NCBI GenBank assembly: GCA_030141605.1
Contig: JAQGDQ010000351.1
Coordinates: 1-64,000 of the forward strand
DNA length: 64,000 nt
Direction: 5' to 3'
DNA from: Tubiluchus corallicola
Taxonomy: Eukaryota; Priapulida; Priapulimorpha; Priapulimorphida; Tubiluchidae
In this document: piece after piece, positions 50,801 to 63,774 of the stretch
How positions within the stretch are numbered: the stretch's first letter is position 1
Layout: each line of letters starts with the position of its first letter
The notes under the pieces: generated by a model
What the model saw: the letters and a program-made list of their open reading frames with translations, nothing else
What the model was told of the DNA's origin: nothing
Database searches by the model: none
Position numbers and translations under genes: made by a program

Positions 50801-53800
50801 AGTCACTCGGCATGTTAGGTTTGTTTCATTGCTATCATTTAAACTTAGAAAAATAAATATGTGGCTCCTTTAACGCTCGCTCCTTAATCTAATTCACACT
50901 TCTGCAGTTTACGTAATGTTTATGTAAAGATTTGGCAAAATTAGCTATCTATATTTTTGCAAAAACAAACTATTGACGGAAATTGACTATATACTTTTGA
51001 CGGAAATTGACAGTGTGCTGATTTTCTTGAATTGATGAATGACGTTACTGGTGAAAGAATGGGCATTAAATGTGGGAGCTCCCAAGTGTGAAATGACTTT
51101 AAAGTGATTTTACTAAATACACAAGGCACTTATCATACTTTTACTACTAACTCCTCCTAACATTTTTTCCGAACATTGAAATAAGGCGAACTCCCCAGAA
51201 ACCTTGGTTTTCCTTTAAGCACAAACATTTTTTTCCGCAAAACCAAAAACAAACAACTGTCATTGTTTCTTGACTTATCCTTAGGACTTGTATAGCACAC
51301 AAGTATGATAATCAGATAACATCTTTTTAATCTTGCAGTAAGCAATTGCACCAATTTTCTGGACGATGTGTCTGAGCTCACAGATCTCCAGATAGAGAAA
51401 CTAAACAAGATTGATCGATGTCTGCGCGTGTTAGAAAATGTAAGTAGAACTGTTTCAGTTAGATTATCATTTATTCTTGAGTACAAAGTGGTTGTTTTTT
51501 TCAAAAGTTTGATAATCCATTCGATATTAAAATGTAGTATAACCCAAGTGATGAAATGTTCACAGACTGCAAACTGTTATAATTTTCCGTGTTGCATTAA
51601 ACAATATTTTACCAACACTTACATAGTTTTTCTGAAATATTAAATTAAATTTTGAAATCTTAGTTTAATATTTAGTATTTTTATTTCTTTCTATATTTAG
51701 GTGACCTTCATGAACAGTGACAATCAAAAGTATTTGATTGCTTTTGAACAGAATTTGTTGATTTCATCTTTAGTAAGGTAAGCAACATAAATTTACTATG
51801 TAAAAATTCCAAGTAAAGTGCCTAGGAATCAAGAGAGTGGTGACACTACAAGTTTAAAATGTGAAAATGATGATGATGAGGCCTTCTAGGGTAAAAGCTT
51901 CTGTTAGAAATAAAACTAATTATTTTGAGATTACAACAACATTTTGTTATTTTTTCTGAAGCCTGTACAGGGTAGTACATAACCTAAGTGATATCAAAAT
52001 CAATCCTCAGTAATAGCAAGCAAACAATTTTGTGCATCAGCAAATTGTTGAAATAACAGAGAACCTATCATGCCCTAAATATTTAAAGGAAGACAGGATG
52101 ATTTTTCATATACTACCCCATTTTCAAGTCCAATAAGAAGTATACATTTTAACACAATTAATGCTCCAAAAGCGTTTCTGATAATTAATTATAGATTTGA
52201 ATCTTAATTAACAGCAGGCAAGCCCAACTATTGTTGACATCACAAACTAACATAACTTTTAACAGCAAAAATATTCCATAAGCGTGTTGCGCGTGTTTGC
52301 GAAAACGATAAAAATAAAAATTACCGCTGTGCTAACGCATGAACTGTTGAACGTGTGTAGTTCATAGAAACTAACACATCTGTACTGAGAGGTACAGCAC
52401 CTGTTTTCTGTGCAATGCGTTTCCAAAATGCAGGCGCTAGTGCCCGTATAACTAGCGAATGGTGAAATGCATGTGACAGTGAAGAACTAGTGGCGTAAAC
52501 ACGAAATTGTGTTTGTGTGGTAATAATTCTTTCACGTAAGTCGTTTTTGAAAAAAATAGTGTGCTTCCTTTCAAAGAGTAGATTGTTTTGACCTACAGTT
52601 TAAAATTGGTTCAGGCTTTGCTTTAAGCTTGGGAAAACCTAACACATCTCACACAGTCTGCAGTGTTCAGGTGTATGATCAGAGCAGCCACTCAGACTCT
52701 GGGATTGTCTTTTAATTAAACTGAATGGCCACCCCACCAAATCTTCTTGAGTCCAAGAACATGCTATTGATCTGTGTTCATAAGACAAGGTTGTGAATTC
52801 AGCCCTTACTTCTTAGAGTCACTCCAAATCATATCCTTCCAAACTGCAGGCAGCTATGCAAAATACGCGAGGCTATGTGTCACTAAGTAAATTGCTGTCA
52901 GTAATATTTTTAGTAGTCTTAGTTCAAGATTAACTATGTACAAAAAATTACAGTCTGTTTGCAATTTTACAGTACTTTGTTAACAACACTCTAGAAGTAT
53001 CTAATGCTATAGGAATATTGAATATTTTATTAACAATTTTTATATATATTTTATTTATTATTTTATATAAATTTAATATTTTATATTTATATATATATAT
53101 ATATAAATATATATATATATGCAGCAACTGATAAAGAATATTTTGGGCATGAATATTTAGAGTGTTGGACATCTGCCAAAAGATGATGGAGATTTATTCT
53201 GTGGGTGACGTTGACTCTCAAAACTCACAATACAAAGGTAGTACGGGCTCCATAGTGTTTGAGGGTTTGCTGTCTACGTTACGGGTTCTACTCAATATCA
53301 CGCATGACAATGGTACGTTTTTGTGTTACTACGCTAATACTAGGTTTTTCTGTTGACACTTTTATTGTGCTTCATAGGCTCATTCTGACATTCCTGGAGG
53401 TAGAACAGCTGTTGTAAAGCCAGTTTTTCTCTCATCCTTGGTCTCTGCCACCTGAAAATTGTTTTCCTGAAATCTGCAAACTTACCCAATTTAAAAAGAG
53501 CATCAACAGATACGCCTTACCTTTTGTAACTGGCAAACTAGTTAAATGAATTCTAATTCACTGGGGTGGTGGAATAAACCCATCAATTGCTGAATTGTAA
53601 AATCTTTAAACTTCTGCTTGAAAGAAATTTTAATAACTCAGAACATAGCCTGAATTTGAACCAGGGACCTTTCGCTGACAAAGCAAATATTATGACCGCT
53701 AACTGTCGCGCTTCTGTAATTGTGAACAGGTCCTGTTCATTCATTATAGTTGCCATCCATTATTGTACCTTATGAACAGGTGCCTTTATGTGAGACTCCG

Positions 53801-56800
53801 TGTCATATTTAACTCTGCATTTATCATACGTGCGGTTTTTATTTTGCAGATACTGGTAGCATTGTAGTAGGACAGCAGGAAGGACTAATACGTATGGTCG
53901 TCTTATGCATACTGCGAGTTGCTCAGCACGTTCCTACAGACAAATGCTTTGACATGCTAGTATTGGTATGTACAGAATCGTGTTTTTTGTCATTGTTATT
54001 TTGTTTTCTTTTCAGTTATTGCTAATGTTTTATTAAGAGCAGTAATAATTGTTATGTTGTTGTTGTGCATTTTGTTAAGAAATAAATAAGAAGTTAGTTA
54101 CGAGATAAGCTTCTATTTGGTTTTCACTCATTGTCTCAAAATGTGCTTTGCTGAATTTTTTCATAAATTATTTTTTATTAATTCTGATCATCTTTCTGTA
54201 AGATACTAAATTTGAAATTTGCCAAGTTACCTCTGCGATTCTGAGTATTTTAGAGCTTGGATTTGCTATGAACTTTGTTTTTATTCAATAGAACCGTGAA
54301 ATGAATTCCTAGATATTAAGTTATTGCACAATCTGCTGTATATTTCATCTGTGAACATAAACTCAGTTTAGTACCACTAGACACACACAAAATAAAATTA
54401 TATATTTATGTTTGAATGTTTTCAGTCGCTAGGTTTGCTGATAAATATGGTTGAACATTGCGACGCAAATCGTAAAACCCTCGTCGCAATTGGTTCCTTG
54501 AGCTCATATGATTCACCCAGTGACGTGGGTGCGGTTAGTGCAATAGAAGCATTAGTTCAGGTACTCATAAATAAAGTTTAACGTATTTGTTAGGGATTAG
54601 ATGGTGAACCAATTAAAGCAAAGCAATTAAAGATGTGGAATTACTGATGTTTAGAAATTCTTCTGTGTTATGCATTTTGTGCTAAAATGAGTTGTTGACT
54701 TAACAAAAGATGTTATAAGTAGCTGGGTACATTAAAAAAATTTACAAGCTTTATTGCAGAATTATATTTAGCTTGCAATGTCGAATTTCTAAGTTTTGTA
54801 GTGGATTTTATTCATAAGCAAAAATTTATGTTGACCTTGGAATTTCATAAACTTAGCATGTTTTGATATGCACATTTTACTCATGAACAACAAATTATAT
54901 TTAGTTTGAAATGTAAAAAAATTTAGAAGTTTTGTTGTGGATTTTATAAACAAAAAATTGCATTTAGCTTTGAGTTTTGTAAAAATGTATACAAAAGCTC
55001 AGATACCATATGAATTTAATGTGAAATTAAAACTTGTAAAATTAATAGTTCACTTGCCTCTTCGCTAAAATACGTTATCATAAACAAACCTGATGTCTTA
55101 AATTTGAAATCCATAATCACCTGACTGACCCTTTTTCATTTGCATTAGATGTTTCTTTCTCGACAACGGGCTGCTAAGAAACACGATGACGAATCGTACA
55201 ATCAGCTTCCGGGAGAGGAAGCAGATGGATCAGAGGAGTTCCTGTCACTCGGAGAAGATGAGGAATTGCCGTCTTCACAAGAGAATGATGATCCGTGGAC
55301 CAAAGGTATGAATGAACATTTTTGAAAATCTACATAAGAAATTTCTATTTTGCAATGACATTTCATGTCCCACTAGCAACGCCGTCCTGTCCTGGGATAA
55401 TTCTCTCGTATGTTTCCCATAGATTGTTCATTGGCATACTTTATTGTCTTGGTGAAAGTTTAGTTGCATTTCTTAGTAAATTTGTTTAATTGTTTTACGT
55501 GCCTTGTAAGGATTACTGTAAGCAAATGCACATAATGAGAATGAGTGGTGGATGATGTAAAGAGCCACAGTTATTATTAATGTTTATGCAGTCTGGCCTA
55601 CCACTATTATTGTTGGCCTATTGAATAGTTGTGACAGAAGTGAACGTACTTAGCATTAAGCGCTACGAGACATTCTGTCAGCAGATGTGTATATACTACA
55701 TGTCCTTCCTTAATGAGACAGTCAGCCGGAAGCAGTATGGCAGATGCGCGACCACAGGCAGTTTTATAAGCGAATACCAGTCTGTTTACACACTTTGTGC
55801 AGTGGTGCAGTACAGAACGCTCATGTTTAGGGCGGTTAGGCTGTATAAAAACTTCATGAAAAGCAACAGAGTCTATTAATTTCGTTTTACATTTTAATAA
55901 GTCCTGTCCGTTGGCGATCTTGTTCGAGCAAAGATAACGCCAACTTTCCTGCCTTAGATTTTTCTTTCAGCTGTTTCAATCTTAATGTCTGAGAGGGCTA
56001 AATATTCTTTAATAATGCTATTAATTTTTTCAGTAGCACACGAATGGTGATCAGTCTCATTATCATTTGGTAAATTATATATCACAAATGTACATGCTAA
56101 ATTGTCCTTTTCAGTGGCGATGAAACATTTGAAGATGTGTTCTCTAACGTTGTAACCCTCTTTCTTAATGCCTTGAGTTGATGTTCCACTTCCCCTCTAA
56201 AATTGTTAATTTCAGCTGTGACCAAACTTTTTAAATTTTCTGACAGCCTACCTTCCAAAGAGTAAATTCTTGCACTGAGGCGTTTTTCCATGTCTTCTAT
56301 AACTTTCAAAACTATCATGTCTTGTCTGTTATGTACTATATCATTATCGGTTTTGGCTGAAGAAGTAATGTTTATAGTGGCACTAGCTTTATTAAGATAA
56401 CACAGTTCACAAGGAAAACAATCATCGTCTCTTTTAATAGCATCCAATTTCACGGTTTTGCAGTTATCATATCTTGGTCTCAGAGTTGGAGCCACTTTTG
56501 GCTAAACCATTTTTGGGGCTATTCCAATATTAATTGGTGATGTCGAGTTTAAAAGTTTATGATTACATATAATTAAACATCGTATATGCAGGATTAGACA
56601 GTCCAGTCACAAGGCAAAGTAATTACTGTTCTTCTGTTCATATGTGTTACTTCTCTCAAATTATATTTATCCATAAAATTTGATTAAAGCAAATGTTAAA
56701 TGAGTATCAAACTGCTAAGCCACAGCCATATGTATTAAGTGACCATTTGTAAAATACTAATGCTATTACTTTGTTCAATTTTTTTCTAGCTCTACACAAA

Positions 56801-57955
56801 GCTGGTAAACACATGGAAGATAGTATAATCGCTTCATACGTTGCCCTTTTGCTTGGCTGCGTCATGCAAGATCACTCAGTAAGTGGAAAAAACCTTGCTT
56901 TTTCTTATCAGAAATAGTAACATTTTAAAAAAACTGTTATTTTTATGCATTTTGATTGTACCTGTTTTATTCCATTTATTGTTAGTTGTTCAAATAAATT
57001 TCAAAATTTGCTTTATCAAGGATTATTTGTTTTTGCAGGAAAACATAGATTTGGTACGGGAATATATGCCCCCAGAGGAGCTGTCTTCCATGGCTCAAAT
57101 ACTAAAGAAATTCCTTGGTTTTATGAACCTTACGGTAAGCTAACTATTCTTTAGCATTTGTAAGTCATTTTTAGCATTAACAGTTTTAAACATTTCACAA
57201 TCACATCAATATGATCAAATTTTAAAGGAGTGGTTAAATTATATAATCTATGTTATGTATTCTATGCATATATACAAAATGTTTGACTAAAAACACAGAA
57301 ATAATAAAGTTTTACTTACGGCACTTGTGCGCAACAGAAATGTAATCCAACAAGTTCTCTAATCGAGTTGTTTAATTTGATTTACAAATTTGGCTGTTTT
57401 CTCACTTAGTTTTGGGCAAATTTTATTGTGTTTAGTTTACTTTTGTCTTACAAGCGATTCAGTCATGTGGCAATTATGACATGTGATATTTTGTGTAACT
57501 ATGGCAACTAATGTATGTGAGTTAACTCAGACAATTTGACTTATACGAATATTTTTTACATAGTAAGGCAAGCAGTGTTAACAATGATGATTTGTTAGAG
57601 CAGTTAGTACCTGATGAGTAAAACTGAGTAGCTGACAGTAACATTACGTGGTTCATTTGAACAAAAACCTGATCGCTGTGAAATTTTCGTTCACACGCTA
57701 AGTGCGTTCAAGCATTCACATGAAATTTTGAGGCCTGCATCAATGCTTTTGATCTATCCACACAGGCTTAGTTGAAAGAGGGTGGGCTAGTACAGATAAC
57801 TGAAAGCACACAGCACACAATTCTTTACCGGTATAGTTATATTCTGCATGTCTGACTTGAAAATGTTTTCCTATCAATTCTAGGAAGCGGTTGATAATAA
57901 AGGCGGAAAGAAGATTGCACGCATCATTGAAGTTATTGAACACGCCTGTACATAG
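41839..57955 (+). CDS. WAPL: WAPL, cohesin release factor
   Basis: Seventeen coding exons with consistent phases: 41868-44819 (exon from 41839; ATG 41868), 45450-45524, 46738-46881, 47944-48080, 48752-48863, 49365-49509, 50165-50262, 50596-50707, 51339-51439, 51701-51777, 53161-53312, 53850-53965, 54426-54560, 55149-55305, 56790-56878, 57039-57134, 57884-57955; predicted 1589 aa, longer than human WAPL (1190). WAPL with PDS5 opens the cohesin ring. The N-terminus ([12 protein letters not shown]) matches the PDS5-binding start of the family. Residues 1-1000 are mostly disordered and Ser/Lys-rich. From about residue 1055 the helical WAPL domain follows ([78 protein letters not shown]). Oddities are FSF at residues 50-52 where vertebrates have FGF, no FGF elsewhere, and four D/E-x-P-x-W-K motifs. 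A non-coding leader exon is implied by the acceptor at 41838. Confidence 0.96.
45890..46520 (-). pseudogene. Antisense LINE family-B fragment in WAPL intron 2
   Basis: The minus strand reads [20 protein letters not shown] and [18 protein letters not shown], the same C-terminal reverse-transcriptase part as at 31920-32110, and continues to the same 3' end with AGATGTCCTAGCTATCTTAA (plus-strand reading). A frameshift interrupts it after LYVQQRNWG. It is truncated at its 5' side and inactive. Confidence 0.8.
47105..47935 (+). mobile_element. LINE 3' tails in WAPL intron 3
   Basis: 47111-47165 carries the CATCAT run and TTGTGGACATCGGGCAGGCA motif also present in both palindrome arms (5240-5300 and mirror). 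About 47400-47620 reads [20 protein letters not shown] followed by an FKERLET-type end, the C-terminus typical of CR1/L2-like reverse transcriptases. The non-coding tail ends in AATAAATTATTATTATT at about 47895-47920. It lies entirely between WAPL exons 46738-46881 and 47944-48080. Confidence 0.7.
52082..52626 (+). repeat. Dispersed non-coding repeat, copy 2 (WAPL intron 10)
   Basis: This is the counterpart of 24510-25145 (there on the minus strand). Relative to the host transcripts, both copies lie in the same direction. It is AT-rich with conserved CG-containing islands (AAGCGTGTTGCGCGTGTTTG, AGGCGCTAGTGCC). No open frame spans it. Confidence 0.8.
53040..53121. repeat. AT-rich simple repeat near a WAPL acceptor
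   Basis: A run of TA dinucleotides and TTTATA blocks ends about 40 bases upstream of the WAPL exon beginning at 53161. It is ordinary low-complexity intron sequence. Confidence 0.85.
55900..56495 (-). pseudogene. LINE ORF1 fragment, antisense in WAPL intron 14
   Basis: 56495-56097 on the minus strand is open for 132 codons. It begins [11 protein letters not shown], includes CFPCELC, and then a predicted coiled coil (about residues 65-118, [20 protein letters not shown]). After a frame break, a following frame reads [13 protein letters not shown] and [15 protein letters not shown], which resembles the RNA-binding core of L1-type ORF1 proteins. The order coiled coil then RRM-like core is that of LINE ORF1. 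No adjoining reverse transcriptase is seen. Confidence 0.6.
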
Positions 57956-58301
57956 AAGTACCCTGATATACGTTATATTTATAAGTATCAGTTGTTTTGT
58001 ATTTGCCGACAAATTTGTTATGTAAATATTGTCACAGTTTGAGGTCGCAGTGAGCCGCGTGTAAGCTGTCTGTTTTGTATAATTTCACAACTGCGCATTG
58101 TATGTAAATTGCCTAATGAGTATTTTGCCTATGTACTTGTTGCTGTTGTGGCACACTGTGTTTTTTTTTGTTTTCACATGTAACAGTTATTCTGCAAGTT
58201 TTTAATGTATTACTTATTAGAATGTTTTGTCTTGAGGTTTTCAACACTTTATACACTTTAATTACTTAGTAGATATAACTGGTGGTGATCTATTATAGCA
58301 T

Positions 58302-58608
58302 GTTCAGACTAGCGAGTTTTCTTGCCAACTTAACTCGCCAAATAGCTTGTCAGGTAACTCGCAAGCATGTTAATACTAGAAAGCAAAACTTGCTGTGAGT
58401 TTCTTTCCGACAGTAAATGTGAGCTGACACTCAGTTCTCTATTCACTGCAAAAAGCTCACCAAGAAACTCACTTAGGCGTTCACATTAGACAGAAGTTCG
58501 CAAAAAATCAACGCACAACAACTGCCGCAGAGTTTGCAATAACTTGCCTGACAAAGCAGTTCACTAATGCAAGTTTGAGGTCAGTAAGAAACTTCGCTAG
58601 TCTGAACC
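58302..58608. mobile_element. 307-bp MITE with GTTCAGACTAGCGA ends
   Basis: The left end GTTCAGACTAGCGAGTTTTC and the reverse complement of the right end, GTTCAGACTAGCGAAGTTTC, match over about 25 bases with few differences. The interior repeats related words (ACTCGC, CTTGCC, AACTTGC) as an imperfect palindrome. I could not define a clear target duplication; the end sequence is compatible with a PIF/Harbinger- or hAT-derived element. Confidence 0.75.
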
Positions 58609-58920
58609 TGCAGTAAAAGTCACTATCTAGGTTGTTCGACTTGGCCCATGATTTTTTTCAGAAGCAACAATTTGTTTGTTGATTGTTATATTACTGACGA
58701 ATGTAAACTGCTTGTATTTTCTGTATTCCACCTATAATATATTACGGCTATGAAAAATTCTGTTATCAGATCTTGTGAAAATGTTCCAACAATGATTCTC
58801 ATGGTCTTACTAGTTTTAACTAACAACAGTCAACTTATTATGTTGAATTAGGATGCAGATTTCACGTGAGCACCAGTGTAAAATGAGAAATTTTCTTATT
58901 TTTCCGTTCTCCATCTTGAT

Positions 58921-59075
58921 GCATGCGCACAAACAAAAGGAATTCTAGCCTTACATACAAAGGCCATAATCATTCTTGCCAGTTGTGCAAGTTGTGCAAA
59001 GGCATGCGCACAAACAAAAGGAATTCTAGCCTTACATACAAAGGCCATAATCATTCTTGCCAGTTGTGCAAGTTG
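58921..59075. repeat. 81-bp tandem duplication
   Basis: The unit beginning GCATGCGCACAAACAAAAGG and ending TTGTGCAAGTTGTGCAAAG occurs at 58921-59001 and again from 59002. The second copy is identical to about 59075 and then diverges. The short repeat GTTGTGCAA at the junction probably primed the duplication. Confidence 0.93.
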
Positions 59076-60847
59076 TTTAAATTAAAAAAACAATAGTTGT
59101 TAATCAGCAGTTTTGTTAATCGCACATACGTCATTTTAATCCACTTAATGATTGAATTTTGTCGTCAGTTATGAAGCACTTTTTTGGTCTATGGGACTTA
59201 ATGAAACAGCATAGACTTCCTTTCTCAATCAAGCATCCCATTTTTTCATCGTCCTCCCAAATAGAGAAGCCCGGGAAACATGTGGGTAAACTTATTTACT
59301 AATCATCTAATCAAAAGTGTTTTGTTTAATATTATTACTGTTGATGGATGGGAAAGAATAATAGATTAAATTATTCCACTTACTTCAGATCCCACAGCAT
59401 TTCTAGGTAAAAGTAAATGTACCGTGTTACGAAAAGGTGTCAGAAATTATGAGACCAGTGGGTAATATTATTTTTTGTTGTCTTTGTGTCAGAATCAGTT
59501 GTTTGTAATATTTTTTGATGAAGTTTACTGAGTTCTTAATGCTTGAGTATCCTGATTGGTTTGTCCTCACTAATGGCACTTTATTATTATTCGGTTTGCT
59601 GTACACCATTTTGTATTCACCATTTATATTCTTCTTTTACATTGTTTAGACTCTAATTTATTTCGTGCTATTTAATAATGCAAGTTTTTTGTTTCCTGCA
59701 TCAACTAGGCGAAGCAGAAAGGCAGCAAATGTTTGTAGTCTACACTAAGTTTTGTTGAAAGTTAACTGTTGATTACAGAATTTTATCTTTGGGCAAGATT
59801 TATTTGTTGATGTGATGAGTGCACAGTATTTTCCTTTCCCTTCTGGTTTTCACACCCTTTAAATAAGCACCAGACAGCATTATAGCTTTGGACAATATTT
59901 ATTAATTTTCCCGGGCATGTTTTGTAGTTGTTGTAAATAATCTTTATTGTTGATAATTATTGTTTTTGACGTATTGAATAACCATTAAGTGTGTAAGGAG
60001 ACAGAGCTTCTTTTATTAACAATTATTGGTTGAAGGATTTGCATTATGGAAGCAAATGTATGATTAAAAATTATTTATGAACGAGTTTGCTTTTGATTTT
60101 TATTACTGGCTTGTATTTCAAGTGTCTTCACAGTAGATAGAGCAAAACTTCATTGAAAGCATGAAACTGTTAATAATAAAAGTCGTAGTAAATTCCAGGT
60201 GTGAATGAATTTTTGTACATTGTGTACATGTGCACTGTGCTTAAGTCCCGCAAAATATTAAATCGTGTCACAGAAGTACAATAACCAACCTCTTTTGTAC
60301 TGCACTAATCACCAATTAAATCAAATACATTTACGATGTTATTGTGTAATTATCACACAAATTCAATGGAAGAAAAGACCAATTTGCGAGTGAACAACTA
60401 CAGACCAACATCTCCATTGTGGTTAAAGTCTAGAAAATGCATCAGAAACTGTTTTATAGAGTCTAACGTCAATGCAATCAGCAGTACAAAGCACGACTAC
60501 CTGGCAGTCCCCGCATTACCAATTCACTGAAATCATAGGAAGTGGTGTGTTCACCTTTTGATGCTATGATGCAAATACCTTGAATGTTATACGCAAATTT
60601 TAATAACAGCAGGAAAAACCCGAATGCGTAGTGCAACTGTAAATTTAAGAGAAATTTATAGTTTCAAATGTGTTCCTGTACGAAGTTATATCTCGCGTTT
60701 ATTACAATCTCACTAGTTCAGTAATCCCGAAAAAAACCACGTCATTTTAAACTTTCCCTTGACTAAAAAATCTACAACGTTCGACAAACAAAGCACAAAC
60801 AAGTGAATTCTGTTTATGTACAAGAGTATATTATATATTTATTTATA

Positions 60848-60879
<32 letters not shown>

Positions 60880-63774
60880 ACTTTTGTCTCTACAACTACA
60901 TATTCTTACAGTAATCTACATTACAAGAAGTAAAAGTACAAGATATGATTATCTAGATAAAGAATTCAATTTCTTTAGTTCCAGTGTTTTTGTCATTCGT
61001 AAACAACTCATTGGTCCAAAAAATGAAAAATAAAATAAAAACTACAAGTGACAACTTTTGACTTTTGCAACAAAGATTTCTAATAAAAATCTTCCGAATA
61101 CAGTACGGTACATCGTAAACTGATTAAAACAATGTCATCAACATAATTCGATTGTCATAATATAAGTATTAACGAAGAGCTTAAGTAATAACTTATTAAT
61201 AGTTGAGATTAGCAATTGGAATGACAAGTTTTACGGCCAAGTTTTAATTGACCAACAGTTTAGAGCTAAACTGACATGGGTGATAATGCTGTAATTTAAT
61301 AAGCAAGTATTAACAGACTTCCTAGTACAAGGTGAATTTTAGAAATGAAGCAAAAAATTGTCAGGTTAAGTGTAAGTTATTCTACCGTACATAAAATTCC
61401 TATTCTACAGAGGACAGGGCATCATGCAGAAACGGGCTATCTACAATAAGACCATGGTTGTAAAATACACATGAAGCAGTATGTGAAACTGCACTAAAAC
61501 AAATCACTTAAAACAGTTATAAATAATGACTTCCATATACATTACAATCACTGAATGAATACGAGTTTAAAATAGTTATAATTATAATAATTATAATATT
61601 AATAACGCGACACGTCCGCAGCACGATGCATGCAAGAACAACGGCGATTTAAATTATAAATAATCAATCATGTCATGATTCAGATTCAATAAAATATCAA
61701 TTTAATAATAGTAAAGTTGGTTTCGTAAGGTACACAACAAACACAGAATAAAAGACTAACAATTTGAACGCTATAATAAATACTCTTGCAAAAAGACGGC
61801 TAATATTTACTTATGATAAAAGCTTCTTTCACTAGCAGTTAAATAGAGTTCTCGTGGTAAAAAAGCTCTAGCTCATCATCGATGAATATCAAATATCAGT
61901 CTCCTACCGTAAAGACCGTTCATAAAAATACTTACAACTACAAATGTTTGGTGGTATAGGTGCTACTGCAGCCTGTAAATCAGTCTATTTCATGATCCAA
62001 ATAAAATATACACGCGAAAAATTTGCTACAAGCTATAATTTAAACCATACAGATTATTGGTCATTTTCTCTAAAAGCCCTCCACTACATCACCATATTTA
62101 AAGGAACGACATGATTTATTTGCAAGTTCACAAAACGAATACGAAATAAAAAAATGCTAAGAATTCCTGCTCAAGTTTCCAGTTTTCGTTACTTAAAAGT
62201 CAGGCGTGTAAAGGTGCATTTTACCAGATTGTGAAGTATGGGAAATGAGTCATCTTTTAAGTTGAAATTCGCTCCGGTTTTCTTTATATTCAACCCAATG
62301 CAAGTAAATTCATAGTTCTCTATAATCCTAATATCTGACTAGATCTATAGTTTCTAATGAACGTTATTGGTACGATACGTTTTTTAAAATTAATTTTTCC
62401 GGCATGCTCAGCCATCAAAGAGTCATAGGCATGAAAGCATATGAACTGATATTTCAGCTACGAAAAAAACAGAGCATGCCTCTAACTAGAATTTTTTTAA
62501 TGAGGCTAATAAGCCAGTGGAACTAAACACTAAGTGTGTTTAATAATTACAGCAAGTGCATCAGTAAGTAGCATTTTGTTCGTAGTTGAATCAGTGCATA
62601 GTAAAATTGATACGCCTGTAAACTTGTGCAAGAAGTACTGTCACTAAAGATGGCAAAAATTACTGTAAATATCACTGATAGTTCAAAAAATGCTGACATA
62701 TGTGATGCGAACACAAGCCTATCGCACAAAGGATTGTGGTTAACACAAAAGCATAAGTAGATACTTGACTGTAAGAAATTGTACTTAAGTAAATCTTGAT
62801 AAAAACTCTTTAGAAAATAACGTGTGACAAAATTTTTTACTATTTTGTGATGATTTAATTATTGTGAATCTGTATTCTTAAGTACTTCTAAGTAAGCACA
62901 TTGGACCAAGCATTTGTCTACAGTTTTTTGACACTACACAATTCAGCAGTTTTTGGATCACTCACACGAAATCTAAATCTTGAGACTAGTCGATTAACAT
63001 CAACATTACATTATAACAATACTGAAACATGAAGTTTATGCCTTGCAATAAATTTGGGAGTATGTTAACCTACATTCGATTTCTCTACAACCTGTGATAA
63101 CTGTAAAAGCAACACATAGTAAAAATATGGATCACTTTCTCTCAATATCTGTACACATCAATTGTCACAATATTATACGTCTGCAGGTTAAATACTTCGT
63201 GTAAAGTAAGATAAGAGAATATTCATTTGGTCCTGAATAATAGTTAAAAACACAAATGAAATACAGAAAGATTAAAACATGACGACTGTACAGGGTTGTA
63301 TTTACACACTTGAGCCACCGAGCTCTTTGTTGATGCATCGCGAAGCCGTTGCCTTTTCCATTTTTACAGCTGCAATTGTACAACACAGTGACTGCCACAT
63401 TGAATCGCTGATGGTAAATAACTTGTCCGCTTCTTTGTTAATGGAGGTACATTCAAGCAGTACATTATATTAAATCACTCGTAACTTCGTCCACATGATT
63501 AAAGTTAATCACTGATGCTGTCTAGAACTGAATTGGCTGCATTTCCCTCATCAGGGTTTCACAACGCGTACTACATATATATTTTCCACAACACAATTTG
63601 CAACAAATCTGACCACTGGTTAATCGTTTTGCATAAACAAGTAACAAATATGCAACGTGCACCTGCATCAGTTTCCATTTGACGACTTACGAAACGAACA
63701 CGAATTTCTTACTCGGATCAAAGGCAAGGCCATGCACATTCAACAATAACAGTCTGCGGTGGTGCTTTTATTGT

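Larger units (their letters stand above)
57956..63774. other. Convergent flank between WAPL and the ZMIZ-like gene
   Basis: Both genes end into this stretch, so it should contain long 3' untranslated regions. It holds a 307-bp MITE (58302-58608), an 81-bp tandem duplication (58921-59075) and an AT dinucleotide run (about 60836-60880). No open frame longer than about 75 codons has recognisable motifs. I see no other gene. Confidence 0.6.

Noticed and set aside
55631-55879. 82-codon plus-strand ORF in WAPL intron 14
   Set aside because: No recognisable motif and no splice sites that would join it to WAPL; left as unexplained intron sequence next to LINE debris.
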